DNA from: Pedobacter ginsengisoli | GTDB lineage: Bacteria; Bacteroidota; Bacteroidia; Sphingobacteriales; Sphingobacteriaceae | Length of the DNA stretch: 64,000 nt | Assembly (NCBI RefSeq): GCF_002736205.1 | Contig: NZ_CP024091.1 | Coordinates: forward strand, 682,001-746,000 | Direction: 5' to 3' | In this document: positions 8,378 to 16,509 of the stretch, one piece after another | Numbering within the stretch: position 1 is the stretch's first letter | Layout: each line of letters begins with the position of its first letter | Made by a program: the position numbers and the translations under genes | Notes under the pieces: model-generated | What the model was told of the DNA's origin: nothing | What the model saw: the letters and a program-made list of their open reading frames with translations, nothing else | The model's database searches: none

Positions 8378-9736
8378 ATGCGTATACATTTTATTGCTAT
8401 AGGCGGCAGTGCTATGCACAACCTTGCCATTGCATTACATAGAAAAGGGTATCAGGTTACCGGGTCTGACGATGTTATTTTTGAACCCTCAAGTAGCAGA
8501 TTGGATAAGCATGGGATATTGCCGAAATCTATGGGTTGGAATGAAGATAATATCACCGAAAACCTGGATGCAGTTATCCTGGGTATGCACGCTCTTGTTG
8601 ATAACCCTGAATTGTTAAAAGCCCAGAAATTAGGATTAAGGATATATTCTTATCCTGAATACATTTATGAGCAAACTAAGGATAAACTTCGTGTAGTAAT
8701 AGGAGGTAGCCATGGTAAAACAACCATTACCTCAATGATACTTCATGTACTTAACTATTATAAGAAAGATTTTGATTATTTAGTAGGAGCTCAGTTAGCT
8801 GGTTTTGATACTATGGTTAAAGTAACAGATTCAGCGCCTATTATTGTTATTGAAGGAGATGAGTATTTAGCATCACCTATTGATCGGAGACCGAAATTTC
8901 ACCTATATAAGGCAAACATAGCCGTAATTAGTGGAATAGCATGGGATCATATTAATGTCTTTCCTACTTACCAGGACTATACCAGACAGTTTGATCTTTT
9001 TATAGATACAATTCAACCAGATGGAAAATTAATATTCTGTAAGAAAGACAATGATCTTAATGCAATAGTCGAAAATTCTAATGCCCCAGTTGAAAAGATT
9101 GGATATGAAATTCCTGATCATGAGGTCAGAGACGGAGTAACTTACTTATTGCCGGGTGAAACTGCATTAAAAATATTTGGCGATCATAATTTGATGAATC
9201 TTAACGCAGCCAGACTAGTATGCCAGCAATTAGCTATCTCTGAAGAAGAGTTTAATGTAGCGATCGCTTCCTTTACTGGTGCAGCCAAAAGATTAGAGCT
9301 TTTAAATAGTTCAAACGAGACAAATGTTTATAAAGACTTTGCTCATTCTCCGTCAAAGTTAAAAGCAACAATCGATGCTGTGAAAACTCAGTTTGCTACA
9401 CGAAAATTAGTTGCCTGTATAGAGTTGCATACGTTTAGCAGTTTAAATAAAGATTTTCTTACTCAATATGCAAATACTATGTGTAATGCAGATGTTGCAA
9501 TTGTTTACATTGATGAAAAAACATTTGAGCATAAGAAAATGCAACCTTTTACAAAAGAACAAGTCCAAATGGCGTTTAACGATGATAATTTGCAGTTTTT
9601 TAATGATTTTGCTTTATTGGAAAGTTACCTGCAAAGCATAAATTTTTACCGTACTAACTTGTTATTAATGAGTTCAGGAAATTTTGGTGGACTAGATCTT
9701 ACGAAATTGGCACGTGAGTTGAATACCGTATCCTAA
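8378..9736 (+). CDS. mpl: Mpl-like UDP-N-acetylmuramate:L-alanyl-gamma-D-glutamyl-meso-diaminopimelate ligase
   Basis: 452-residue Mur ligase-family enzyme. The N-terminal Rossmann start IHFIAIGGSAMHNLAIAL differs from the MurC GxGGxGM form and fits Mpl, which reattaches recycled tripeptide to UDP-MurNAc. The ATP P-loop is GGSHGKTTITS, followed by IEGDEYLAS and the H-box region around AWDHINVFPTY. The C-terminal ligase domain has DFAHSPSKLKATIDAV. It is cytoplasmic and follows prmA by 5 nt. MurC itself would be expected elsewhere. Assignment to Mpl over MurC is made on motif form and length and is fairly secure. Confidence 0.85.
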   Translation: MRIHFIAIGGSAMHNLAIALHRKGYQVTGSDDVIFEPSSSRLDKHGILPKSMGWNEDNITENLDAVILGMHALVDNPELLKAQKLGLRIYSYPEYIYEQTKDKLRVVIGGSHGKTTITSMILHVLNYYKKDFDYLVGAQLAGFDTMVKVTDSAPIIVIEGDEYLASPIDRRPKFHLYKANIAVISGIAWDHINVFPTYQDYTRQFDLFIDTIQPDGKLIFCKKDNDLNAIVENSNAPVEKIGYEIPDHEVRDGVTYLLPGETALKIFGDHNLMNLNAARLVCQQLAISEEEFNVAIASFTGAAKRLELLNSSNETNVYKDFAHSPSKLKATIDAVKTQFATRKLVACIELHTFSSLNKDFLTQYANTMCNADVAIVYIDEKTFEHKKMQPFTKEQVQMAFNDDNLQFFNDFALLESYLQSINFYRTNLLLMSSGNFGGLDLTKLARELNTVS

Positions 9737-9773
9737 AAAGAACAAACAACAATAGTACACCTAAATCTTAAAT

Positions 9774-10103
9774 ATGAATATCATTGGTAAAAACATTAGA
9801 CAGCTACGCCAAAAAAATGGCTGGAGTCAAGGTGAAGTAGCAAAACGTCTAAATATTTCCATCCCTGCATTTTCAAAAATCGAAACTGGCATTACTGATA
9901 TAAACATATCGAGATTAGCGCAAATCGCTAATCTATTCGAAGTTTCTACTATGGATATTATTTCGAAAGAGGGTGAAAATCCTCAATCTCTTAATTTTGA
10001 AGAAATCAATAGCTTAAAAGATAAACTTTCTCAGAGAGAAGAAGAGATAATTAAGCTTCAGAAAAAGGTAATTGATCTCTACGAAGAAATTCGCGAGAAA
10101 TAA
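9774..10103 (+). CDS. XRE-family helix-turn-helix regulator with C-terminal coiled coil
   Basis: 109 residues. Residues 1-65 form a Cro/C1-type helix-turn-helix (IGKNIRQLRQKNGWSQGEVAKRL, then ISIPAFSKIETG as recognition region). Residues 75-109 are a charged heptad-like helix (LKDKLSQREEEIIKLQKKV) that probably dimerises. Small XRE-coiled-coil proteins are common in Bacteroidota, but their targets are not known from sequence. It lies 37 nt after the mpl-like gene and converges with the GNAT gene with only 4 nt between stops and no terminator hairpin. An operator for it cannot be identified. Confidence 0.85.
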   Translation: MNIIGKNIRQLRQKNGWSQGEVAKRLNISIPAFSKIETGITDINISRLAQIANLFEVSTMDIISKEGENPQSLNFEEINSLKDKLSQREEEIIKLQKKVIDLYEEIREK

Positions 10104-10107
10104 AATA

Positions 10108-11229
10108 CTAAGAGAAAATTTTACGCATAGTCAGGTGTCGCTTTCCAAAAGTGGCACCTGTTGCCTGATGAATTGACAACATCTTATCGTTAAAATCGCC
10201 CACCCACGATAATTCCAATTCATCATACTGATTCAGTGGTAACACATACTCCTTTAATTTTATAAAAAGAGCAGATTCTAATCCATGTTTCTGATAGGCT
10301 TGTTTTGTACCCATTACAATAGCCCGCATTCTGTTTACGCCAACCCAGCGTTTGTAAACAAACTTTAGCTTTTCAATTAAGCCCAGCTTACCATTAAAGC
10401 CTTTAATCATCTGGTTTGCATCTGGTATGATAACTACAAAAGAAGCCGGTTCCCCATTAACGTAAGCAAACCAGATAAGTTTTTCGTCCATTATAGTTTC
10501 CATCATTTTAAAGCTTTCCAATAATGTTTCCTTTTTTATCGGGACAAAATTTTCAAAGTCTTTCCATCCGTCATTATAGATTTCCATAAGATCAAGAACA
10601 TATTTTTCAGCATTCTTTTTAGAAAAATGTTCAAATGTATATCCTGGTTTACCCGCAACCCAATTGGCAATTTTTGTAAAGCGTTCAGGAAATGGATTTC
10701 TTACTGCAAGATGATTGGTTATCTGCTCGTATTCCTTCTCAAATCCATATTCCATAAAGAAATTATGATAATAGGGGTGGTTGTAATTCATCCCAAAAGA
10801 AGGTGGTGTAAAGCCCTCAACCAACAATCCCCAGAACGAATCATTCTCGCCAAAGTTTATAGGACCATCCATGGCTTCCATGCCATTTTCTGCAAGCCAT
10901 AACTTTGCGGTGTCGAATAATTTAAAAGCGGCCTCTTTATCATTAATACATTCAAAAAAACCCATTCCACCAGTGGGTTGATCGTATTGAAAAGCTTTTT
11001 TCTCATTTATAAAAGCAGCTACCCTTCCTATTGGTTCCCCCTCATTATTCTTTAGTAGCCATCTCTGGCATTTTCCGTGTTTAAAGAAAGGGTTTTTGTT
11101 AGGGTTAAATATTGTATTTATATCCTGGTCTAGCGGACAAATCCAATTTTTATCGTTTTTATAAATAAAACGGGCAACTTCTAAAAAATCTTTACTGGTT
11201 TGTTTGTTAGATACAGGTACAATTGTCAT
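10108..11229 (-). CDS. Uncharacterised GNAT-fold acyltransferase-like protein
   Basis: 373 residues, cytoplasmic, no signal peptide. The sequence resembles a family widespread in Bacteroidota with an acyl-CoA N-acyltransferase fold: an N-terminal part (FLEVARFIYKNDKNWICPL, CQRWLLKNNEGEPIGRVAAFINEK) and a second acyltransferase-like half (PASFVVIIPDANQMIKG, ALFIKLKEYVLP). The start is placed at the ATG at 11229. The upstream ATG at 11277 lies inside the terminator of the previous gene (11245-11274) and its extension has no family-like sequence. Substrate and pathway are unknown. It is possibly related to FemAB-like or lipid-linked amino-acid transferases, but this is weak. Confidence 0.7.
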   Translation of the reverse strand: MTIVPVSNKQTSKDFLEVARFIYKNDKNWICPLDQDINTIFNPNKNPFFKHGKCQRWLLKNNEGEPIGRVAAFINEKKAFQYDQPTGGMGFFECINDKEAAFKLFDTAKLWLAENGMEAMDGPINFGENDSFWGLLVEGFTPPSFGMNYNHPYYHNFFMEYGFEKEYEQITNHLAVRNPFPERFTKIANWVAGKPGYTFEHFSKKNAEKYVLDLMEIYNDGWKDFENFVPIKKETLLESFKMMETIMDEKLIWFAYVNGEPASFVVIIPDANQMIKGFNGKLGLIEKLKFVYKRWVGVNRMRAIVMGTKQAYQKHGLESALFIKLKEYVLPLNQYDELELSWVGDFNDKMLSIHQATGATFGKRHLTMRKIFS

Positions 11230-11244
11230 GCTTGATGATTGGGG

Positions 11245-11274
11245 GTAAAATAAAAAGCATCCCAAAGGGATGCT
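11245..11274 (-). terminator. Intrinsic terminator of the poly-Asp protein gene
   Basis: 8-bp perfect stem AGCATCCC/GGGATGCT with a 3-nt loop (11256-11274), followed on the minus strand by TTTTATTTTA. It lies 25 nt after the stop of the small acidic gene and argues that the GNAT gene starts downstream at 11229. Confidence 0.8.
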
Positions 11275-11298
11275 CATAAACTATTATATTTTTAGATA

Positions 11299-11490
11299 CT
11301 AGTAGTCGTCATCGTCATCGTCCGAACCAAAATTATCAAAAGTATCCAGATCATCTAATGGCATATCAAAGTCATCATCATCATCATCATCATACTTTTT
11401 CTTAGTAGTAGTTTCGTCTTGCGAATCTTCCATCTCATCTTCTGGATCCACTAATGGACTTTTCTTAATTGGTTTCTTTGGAGTTTTCAT
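11299..11490 (-). CDS. Small poly-aspartate protein of unknown function
   Basis: 63 residues with a basic N-terminus (MKTPKKPIKKSP) and an extremely acidic remainder containing two Asp runs (seven at about residues 35-41, six near the end before the final Tyr). It has no hydrophobic segment and is probably intrinsically disordered; it might bind cations or basic proteins. Part of the first run is encoded by a trinucleotide array at 11372-11392. On the minus strand a TA-N3-TTTG sequence ends 2 nt before the ATG, close to a -7 element. A terminator follows at 11245-11274, so the unit looks monocistronic. The family is not recognised beyond a memory of similar short acidic proteins in Sphingobacteriaceae. 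Confidence 0.65.
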   Translation of the reverse strand: MKTPKKPIKKSPLVDPEDEMEDSQDETTTKKKYDDDDDDDFDMPLDDLDTFDNFGSDDDDDDY

Positions 11491-11869
11491 TACAAAAAAT
11501 ATAATTCCCTAAGGTTTTTATTTATGAGTTAAATTTACAAAAAATCTTTTTAAATCAAAAGAACGATGTTTTTTAAAGTTTTTCTGTATCTCAAAAGTAA
11601 TATAATTAGAAATTCTGCGACGAATTTTTTTTAAAAAAGTTTAGGGCAAAAAAAAAATGGTAAAGCTATGAACTTTACCATTTTTTAACACACAAATGAA
11701 ACCTGAATTGAGATATAGTTTTAGGTTAGGTAAAATATCTTTGATCAATTCTATAAGAACGCTTTTTACAAACTCTGTTTGTTTTAATATCTATAACAAG
11801 TTTAAAGCAAATTTTAAGACGATTAATTTTTAATTAGTAAGTGGTATAAAAAATTGAGTAAACGGTATT
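11491..11869. other. 379-nt intergenic region with one hairpin
   Basis: No credible reading frame. The stretch is strongly AT-rich. It holds the hairpin at 11652-11686, the promoter side of the acidic-protein gene near 11491-11510, and about 180 nt of sequence between that hairpin and the kinase stop codon. The kinase transcript probably continues through this as a long 3' untranslated region. Confidence 0.5.
11652..11686. terminator. Bidirectional hairpin terminator between kinase gene and acidic-protein gene
   Basis: 14-bp stem AAAAAATGGTAAAG/CTTTACCATTTTTT with a 7-nt loop. A/T tracts flank both sides, so it can end minus-strand transcripts from the kinase gene about 180 nt after its stop and any plus-strand transcript arriving from the left. 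Confidence 0.7.
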
Positions 11870-14821
11870 TTACCACTTTAAGGGGATAGCAATTGATACA
11901 AATGTGCCCGAATTACCGTTCTGTTTTATGTCCATCTGTATTGGATTTACTTCAACCCGATTTAATAGATTAATACGTTCACGTGTTAAGTCCATACCCT
12001 TACTTACGTGATGACCTTTTTTATCTCTCAAAGAATTGTCAATACCAATACCATCATCAATAATCTGAATCAGCAAGTGCTCATTACCTCTTAAATCTAT
12101 ATGTATATCTATTTTGCCACCTTCTTCCTTAGGCATTATCCCATGCCATATGGCATTTTCTATATACGGCTGAAGCAACATAGAAGGAATCAGGGTTTCT
12201 TCCTTATCAATAGCTTTGTTAAGTGTGATCGTATAGTTTAATTTACCTCCAAATCTTTTCTTTTCCAGGCTAAGGTAAAGCTCCAGATATTCAATTTCCT
12301 CTTCCAGCGTTATGAAGCTTTTTGTACAAATCTCCAGATTCTTTCTAATAAGTCTGGCAAAACCGGTTAATATTTTATTAGCTGAAGTGGTGTCCTTTGT
12401 ATTTATATAATGTTGTATAGAATTCATTACATTAAATACAAAATGAGGATTCATCATTGCCTGTAAGGCTCGCTGCTCCAGCATCAGGATCTTGTTTTTC
12501 AATAGCAATTGCTCTTGCTCTTTATTTTTACGTCTTTTAGTTACAAAAACCGCTACTTTATAAAAAATAAAACATGCAAGCAGAAATGTAATTATAAGGA
12601 ACCATGGTGTTTGCCAGAAATGACTTTTTAGAATAAAGTTAACCTTAGTTGGGCTACTCCAATCACTATTATTAGTTTTTGCACTTATTTCAAATACATA
12701 ATCGCCGGGTTCCAGCGAAGAAAATTCAAGACGCCTGTTTTTCGTTTCCGTCCAGTTTGCATCCGATTTTAAACGGTATCGGTAAACAATATTTCTGTTC
12801 TGAAAATCAATAGCACTGTAGTAAAATGAAATATTATTGTCGGATGGATCGAGCGTATGATTTGCTGCGTTTATCCCAAGCTTTATTTTATTATTAATAA
12901 TAGAAGATACAAATACTTTAGGTGGCTCATTAATGGTCTTAATCTTGTTTATCGAAAAATATACCAAACCATTGTTAGTAGCAAAATAGGCATAATCATC
13001 ATCAATATATAATGAATTAACATCATCCTTAAGCAAAGCATTTGTAAATTCGAAGGTTTCTACCTGCGTTTTTTGGTCATTTAAAGAAACCTTATTAATG
13101 CCATTGTTGGTAATTACCCATACATCATTACCTTTTACAAAAAGTCTTTTACAAATATTATCTGCAAGTCCGTCCCTCTGGGTAATTACCTTTATTACTT
13201 TTCTATTCTTAATGAAAATAAGCCCATATCCATCAGTTGCCAGAACAAGTGTATCATTACTCAATTCCTTTATATCATTAATCCTTCTTGTTAAAAGACT
13301 GCTTTTTTCAAAATAACTATATAATGAACCATTAGAAAGTTCTGATAAACCGTTGATATTAGAGAACCATAAGTTTTGGCTCTTGTCAAAAAACACACAA
13401 TATGCTCTATTATTGAAAAAATCAGTTCCCTGTTTAAAGTACAATGAGCTAAATTCATATTTGTCATCTTTGTAGGGCACTATAACCACACCAGATGATA
13501 AGGCTAGCGCCAAACTTTTATCTTTTGCTACACTAAAACTCTTAATTACAAACATCGAGTTTGTTGCCTCGCGCAGGTAATCTATTTTTCTGTTGATTGC
13601 ATAAATATTGCTTATTCGGCCTAACCCATATTCCGAAGCAAAGTATATGGCTTCATTTGCAGTGTCTAAGCTAAGCTGTTTAATAATATTGTATGTCTTT
13701 TTATCAGGCAATGAAACCTTATTAACAGAAAGATCAGAGGGATCAATAATGTTAATGTTACCCTCATCTACTCCAAGCCAGAAACGATTTTTATTGTCTT
13801 TGATAACACTTTTTATAAGGTTACTGCTTAGCCCGTTACTTTGATCTACAATGTAAAGTCGTTCTTCGTTTTTAGGAAGCATGTAAATTCCATTATTTGT
13901 GGTAAACCACATATTTCCTTTAAAATCCTTTATTACCTGACTCGATGATATATTACTCAGATAGGTAGTTATTTTTCCGGAATGGTCAATAAAATATATT
14001 CCTGAAGCGTTGCTTATCCATACATCTTTGTTCTCATCTAAATAAAAAAAGCCGGGATCATTGTTTAGTAATGATGGATCTATTTTTAATTGGAAATGCT
14101 GAGCTCTTCCATTTTGAATATTAAGTCCGTTTTTATCAAGAAAAGCAAATGTTCTATCAGGCATGTTTAATCCCGACTTATAGTTTATTAGAAGTGTTTT
14201 ATGAGGAATTACAGTAAACTCCGAACCATTAAAAGTTCTAACAGAACGATTACTGAATACCCAGATCTTCCCCGATTTATCTTCATGAACAAAGCTATTT
14301 ATAAATTGGCGGTTACCATTGGCCGAGATATATTTCATTATAGACTTTCCATCCCAGGTCACCAAAACATTTTTGTTGGTACCAAACCAGATTTTGCCTT
14401 TGCTATCCTCAAAAAAGGAAACAATAACGGCATTAAATCTTAGTAATTTAAGCAGTTTATTGTTAGTTTCATTAAAGAACTTGCCATTAAAAAAATAGCT
14501 TAATTGTCCATTTAATGCTAAAAACCATATTTTGCCAGTTCTATCTTCTTTTATTTGTAAAATTTGATTGTCAGGTAAGCCATCATCCACAGAGTAATTT
14601 TCAAATACTTTTCCGTCAAATCTGCTAACCCCTGCATCGGTAGCTACCCAAATATATCCCTTTGAATCTTGGAGTGTATAAAAGCAGTTATTGCTTGGAA
14701 GCCCATCTTTGGTTCCAAAATGCTGAAGGTAAGTGCTTTGAGAATAGCCGTTTAAGCTAAGAAGTAATAAAACAATTAGTGTAATGCTGCTTATTGGCCA
14801 ATTCTTTATTTTATTTATCAC
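11870..14821 (-). CDS. Two-component-propeller / Y_Y_Y / LytS-type sensor histidine kinase
   Basis: 983 residues. The N-terminal signal segment (VLLLLSLNGYSQ) leads into a periplasmic beta-propeller built of repeats such as DGLPSNNCFYTLQDSKGYIWVAT and DGLPDNQILQI, then a Y_Y_Y-like beta domain ending near residue 725. One membrane helix spans about 739-758, then a coiled linker and a His_kinase (PF06580) domain. The phospho-acceptor is His793 in NPHFVFN; the N-box is LQPYIENAIWHG and the G-box DDGIGID. The GTG start at 14821 is chosen because it overlaps the upstream regulator stop by 11 nt and precedes the signal peptide; a TTG at 14887 is less likely. There is no fused response regulator, unlike hybrid two-component systems of PULs. 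The ligand is unknown. Confidence 0.88.
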   Translation of the reverse strand: MINKIKNWPISSITLIVLLLLSLNGYSQSTYLQHFGTKDGLPSNNCFYTLQDSKGYIWVATDAGVSRFDGKVFENYSVDDGLPDNQILQIKEDRTGKIWFLALNGQLSYFFNGKFFNETNNKLLKLLRFNAVIVSFFEDSKGKIWFGTNKNVLVTWDGKSIMKYISANGNRQFINSFVHEDKSGKIWVFSNRSVRTFNGSEFTVIPHKTLLINYKSGLNMPDRTFAFLDKNGLNIQNGRAQHFQLKIDPSLLNNDPGFFYLDENKDVWISNASGIYFIDHSGKITTYLSNISSSQVIKDFKGNMWFTTNNGIYMLPKNEERLYIVDQSNGLSSNLIKSVIKDNKNRFWLGVDEGNINIIDPSDLSVNKVSLPDKKTYNIIKQLSLDTANEAIYFASEYGLGRISNIYAINRKIDYLREATNSMFVIKSFSVAKDKSLALALSSGVVIVPYKDDKYEFSSLYFKQGTDFFNNRAYCVFFDKSQNLWFSNINGLSELSNGSLYSYFEKSSLLTRRINDIKELSNDTLVLATDGYGLIFIKNRKVIKVITQRDGLADNICKRLFVKGNDVWVITNNGINKVSLNDQKTQVETFEFTNALLKDDVNSLYIDDDYAYFATNNGLVYFSINKIKTINEPPKVFVSSIINNKIKLGINAANHTLDPSDNNISFYYSAIDFQNRNIVYRYRLKSDANWTETKNRRLEFSSLEPGDYVFEISAKTNNSDWSSPTKVNFILKSHFWQTPWFLIITFLLACFIFYKVAVFVTKRRKNKEQEQLLLKNKILMLEQRALQAMMNPHFVFNVMNSIQHYINTKDTTSANKILTGFARLIRKNLEICTKSFITLEEEIEYLELYLSLEKKRFGGKLNYTITLNKAIDKEETLIPSMLLQPYIENAIWHGIMPKEEGGKIDIHIDLRGNEHLLIQIIDDGIGIDNSLRDKKGHHVSKGMDLTRERINLLNRVEVNPIQMDIKQNGNSGTFVSIAIPLKW

Positions 14822-15590
14822 TATCAAAATTGGTATATGATTTAACCTTTTCCATAAAATCACTTGCACGCCTTCTGGAAACCGCAATTTTATCGCCAGT
14901 TTTTAGTATCAGCTCCAATCCATTTTTAGAATTGTACTCTCTTAAGTAATTCAGATTTACTATGCTCGATTTATGAACCCTAATAAACTGATGGGCAGGA
15001 AGAATCTCTTCATACTCCTTCAAAACTTTCGAGACAGTGATTTTATCCTTGTTTACTAAATGGAAAACAGAGTAATTACTATCAGCTTCGATATGAACAA
15101 TGTCGTCAATACTTACCAAACTATATCCCTGTCCGTTAGGTAAGCTAATTTTTCGTGTTTCATTTTTCTCAGAAAGATTCACAGCCAGATTTTGCAATCC
15201 TTCATTTTTATTGTGTTCTGTTTTGCTAAGGGCAATATACTTGGTCGCCTTATTAACGGCCTCCTTAAGTTCATCAATATCTATAGGCTTAAGCAAATAA
15301 TCCAGTGCATTTGCCTTAATTGCCTTTAATGCATATTGATCGTAAGCAGTAGTAAAAATCACATGCGTTTTGGAAGATTCTATCTGAGGTATTAAATCAA
15401 AACCATTCTCACCAGGCATGGCAATATCCAGGAAAATAAGATCAATTGTATTGTGAGCAAGCAGGTTGCGGGCTTCCCCAACAGATTTTGCTATGCCAGA
15501 TATATGGATATTCTCACAGTTCTCCTGCAATAAAAAATATAAGGAGGAACGGGCAAACTCTTCATCGTCTACAATAATAGCATTCAGCAC
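14811..15590 (-). CDS. LytTR-family response regulator
   Basis: 259 residues. The receiver domain (residues 1-120) has the acidic pair in VDDEEFARS, the phospho-acceptor Asp in FLDIAMPGENGF and the Lys in YLLKPIDI. A LytTR DNA-binding domain follows (VSIDDIVHIEADSNYSVFHL, VHKSSIVNLNYLREY). The GTG at 15590 puts the receiver directly at the N-terminus; a GTG at 15659 would add 23 hydrophobic residues with no family counterpart. It precedes and overlaps the histidine kinase gene, forming a LytS/LytR-type pair. Targets are unknown; the divergent ferritin-like genes are the nearest candidates, by position only. Confidence 0.9.
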   Translation of the reverse strand: MLNAIIVDDEEFARSSLYFLLQENCENIHISGIAKSVGEARNLLAHNTIDLIFLDIAMPGENGFDLIPQIESSKTHVIFTTAYDQYALKAIKANALDYLLKPIDIDELKEAVNKATKYIALSKTEHNKNEGLQNLAVNLSEKNETRKISLPNGQGYSLVSIDDIVHIEADSNYSVFHLVNKDKITVSKVLKEYEEILPAHQFIRVHKSSIVNLNYLREYNSKNGLELILKTGDKIAVSRRRASDFMEKVKSYTNFDSDK

Positions 15591-15691
15591 AGTAATATAT
15601 TTTATGTATGGTGAATTTATTAAAAAAATGAACGATTGAAGAATATTTCTTTCAAACACCGAAAACCGAACTCATTTTTCTTTCGTAAGTG

Positions 15692-15723
15692 CAAATATAA
15701 GCAACAACTAAAACAGTAATCAA
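15692..15723 (-). promoter_or_regulatory. Promoter of the LytTR/kinase operon (TTG-N21-TATATTTG)
   Basis: On the minus strand TTG (15723-15721) precedes TATATTTG (15699-15692) by 21 nt. The -7 element is a perfect TAnnTTTG. The expected start is near 15686, leaving about 95 nt before the GTG at 15590 or about 26 nt before the alternative GTG at 15659. Confidence 0.5.
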
Positions 15724-15780
15724 TCCGGAGCCTTCGGCTTCAATAGAACCATTAAATAAAGGAACTCAAACTTAAGAACT

Positions 15781-16491
15781 ATGAAAAATTTACAAGAACA
15801 AGAAAAGCAAGAATTGCTCCCAGCAGAAAGGAGTATTTTTACAGCCCCATTGCAACGCCGTTCTTTTCTGCAATTTGCAGGAGCGGGTGCAGCAACTGTA
15901 GCATTAATAGCTGCAGGCTGTAAAAAAGACAGACATGATCCTATGGTTCCTGGTGGTGTAACACTAAATTTTAAAGATGACTTTGGTGTATTGAATTATG
16001 CTTATGCTTTAGAGCAGTTAGAAGCAGCTTTTTATATTCAGGTTGCATCAAACCCACCATCAGGTTTTTCCCCCGCCGAAAAGCAGTATTTTCAGGATAT
16101 ACAATATCATGAAATTGCACATAGAGAGTTTTTTAAGAAAGCTTTAGGTGCAGCAGCAATAGGAAGTTTAGAAGTTGACTTTTCAAGTATAAATTTCACA
16201 GATAGAGCAAGCGTTTTAGGTGCAGCAATGGCTTTTGAAGATTTAGGTGTTGGTGCTTATAATGGTGCAGGTGTGCGTTTAACAACAGATGCTTACTTGG
16301 TTGCGGCAGGTAAAATTGTTTCTGTTGAAGCACGTCATGCGGCATATGTACGCGATCTGATTTCAAATGGAACTTTTGCTTCCAGTCCGCAAGTAGATGC
16401 AAATGGATTAGATAAAGCCTTAACACCTGATGTAGTTCTTGCAGCAGCAGGAAAATACATTAAAACTAAAATTACTGTAACTAACCTATAA
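15781..16491 (+). CDS. Exported ferritin-like lipoprotein (PF13668-type)
   Basis: 236 residues. The N-terminus has a twin-arginine motif (R26-R27, RRSFLQFAG) followed by a hydrophobic stretch and a lipobox-like LIAAGC with Cys47, so a Tat-exported lipoprotein is likely. The rest is a four-helix ferritin-like domain with carboxylate and His pairs in YALEQLEAAFY, YHEIAHREFF, AMAFEDLGVGAY and SVEARHAAYVRDL, consistent with a dinuclear metal site. The substrate is unknown; such proteins are often linked to stress or desiccation clusters. It is 18 nt upstream of a paralogue and divergent from the LytTR/kinase operon. No clear promoter element was found. Confidence 0.82.
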   Translation: MKNLQEQEKQELLPAERSIFTAPLQRRSFLQFAGAGAATVALIAAGCKKDRHDPMVPGGVTLNFKDDFGVLNYAYALEQLEAAFYIQVASNPPSGFSPAEKQYFQDIQYHEIAHREFFKKALGAAAIGSLEVDFSSINFTDRASVLGAAMAFEDLGVGAYNGAGVRLTTDAYLVAAGKIVSVEARHAAYVRDLISNGTFASSPQVDANGLDKALTPDVVLAAAGKYIKTKITVTNL

Positions 16492-16509
16492 CCTAAAACT
16501 TTAGAAAAC

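Noticed and set aside
11372-11392. Trinucleotide repeat as a phase-variation switch
   Set aside because: Changes in unit number stay in frame and would only alter the Asp run length, so on/off switching is not expected.
13098-14443. Several plus-strand open frames of 70-80 codons opposite the kinase gene
   Set aside because: They are antisense shadows of a strongly supported coding region and have no start-site or domain features.
15591-15659. N-terminal extension of the LytTR regulator from a GTG at 15659
   Set aside because: Receiver domains start directly at the beta-1 strand; the extra 23 residues are hydrophobic and unlike the family. The promoter near 15692 does allow it, so it is not fully excluded.
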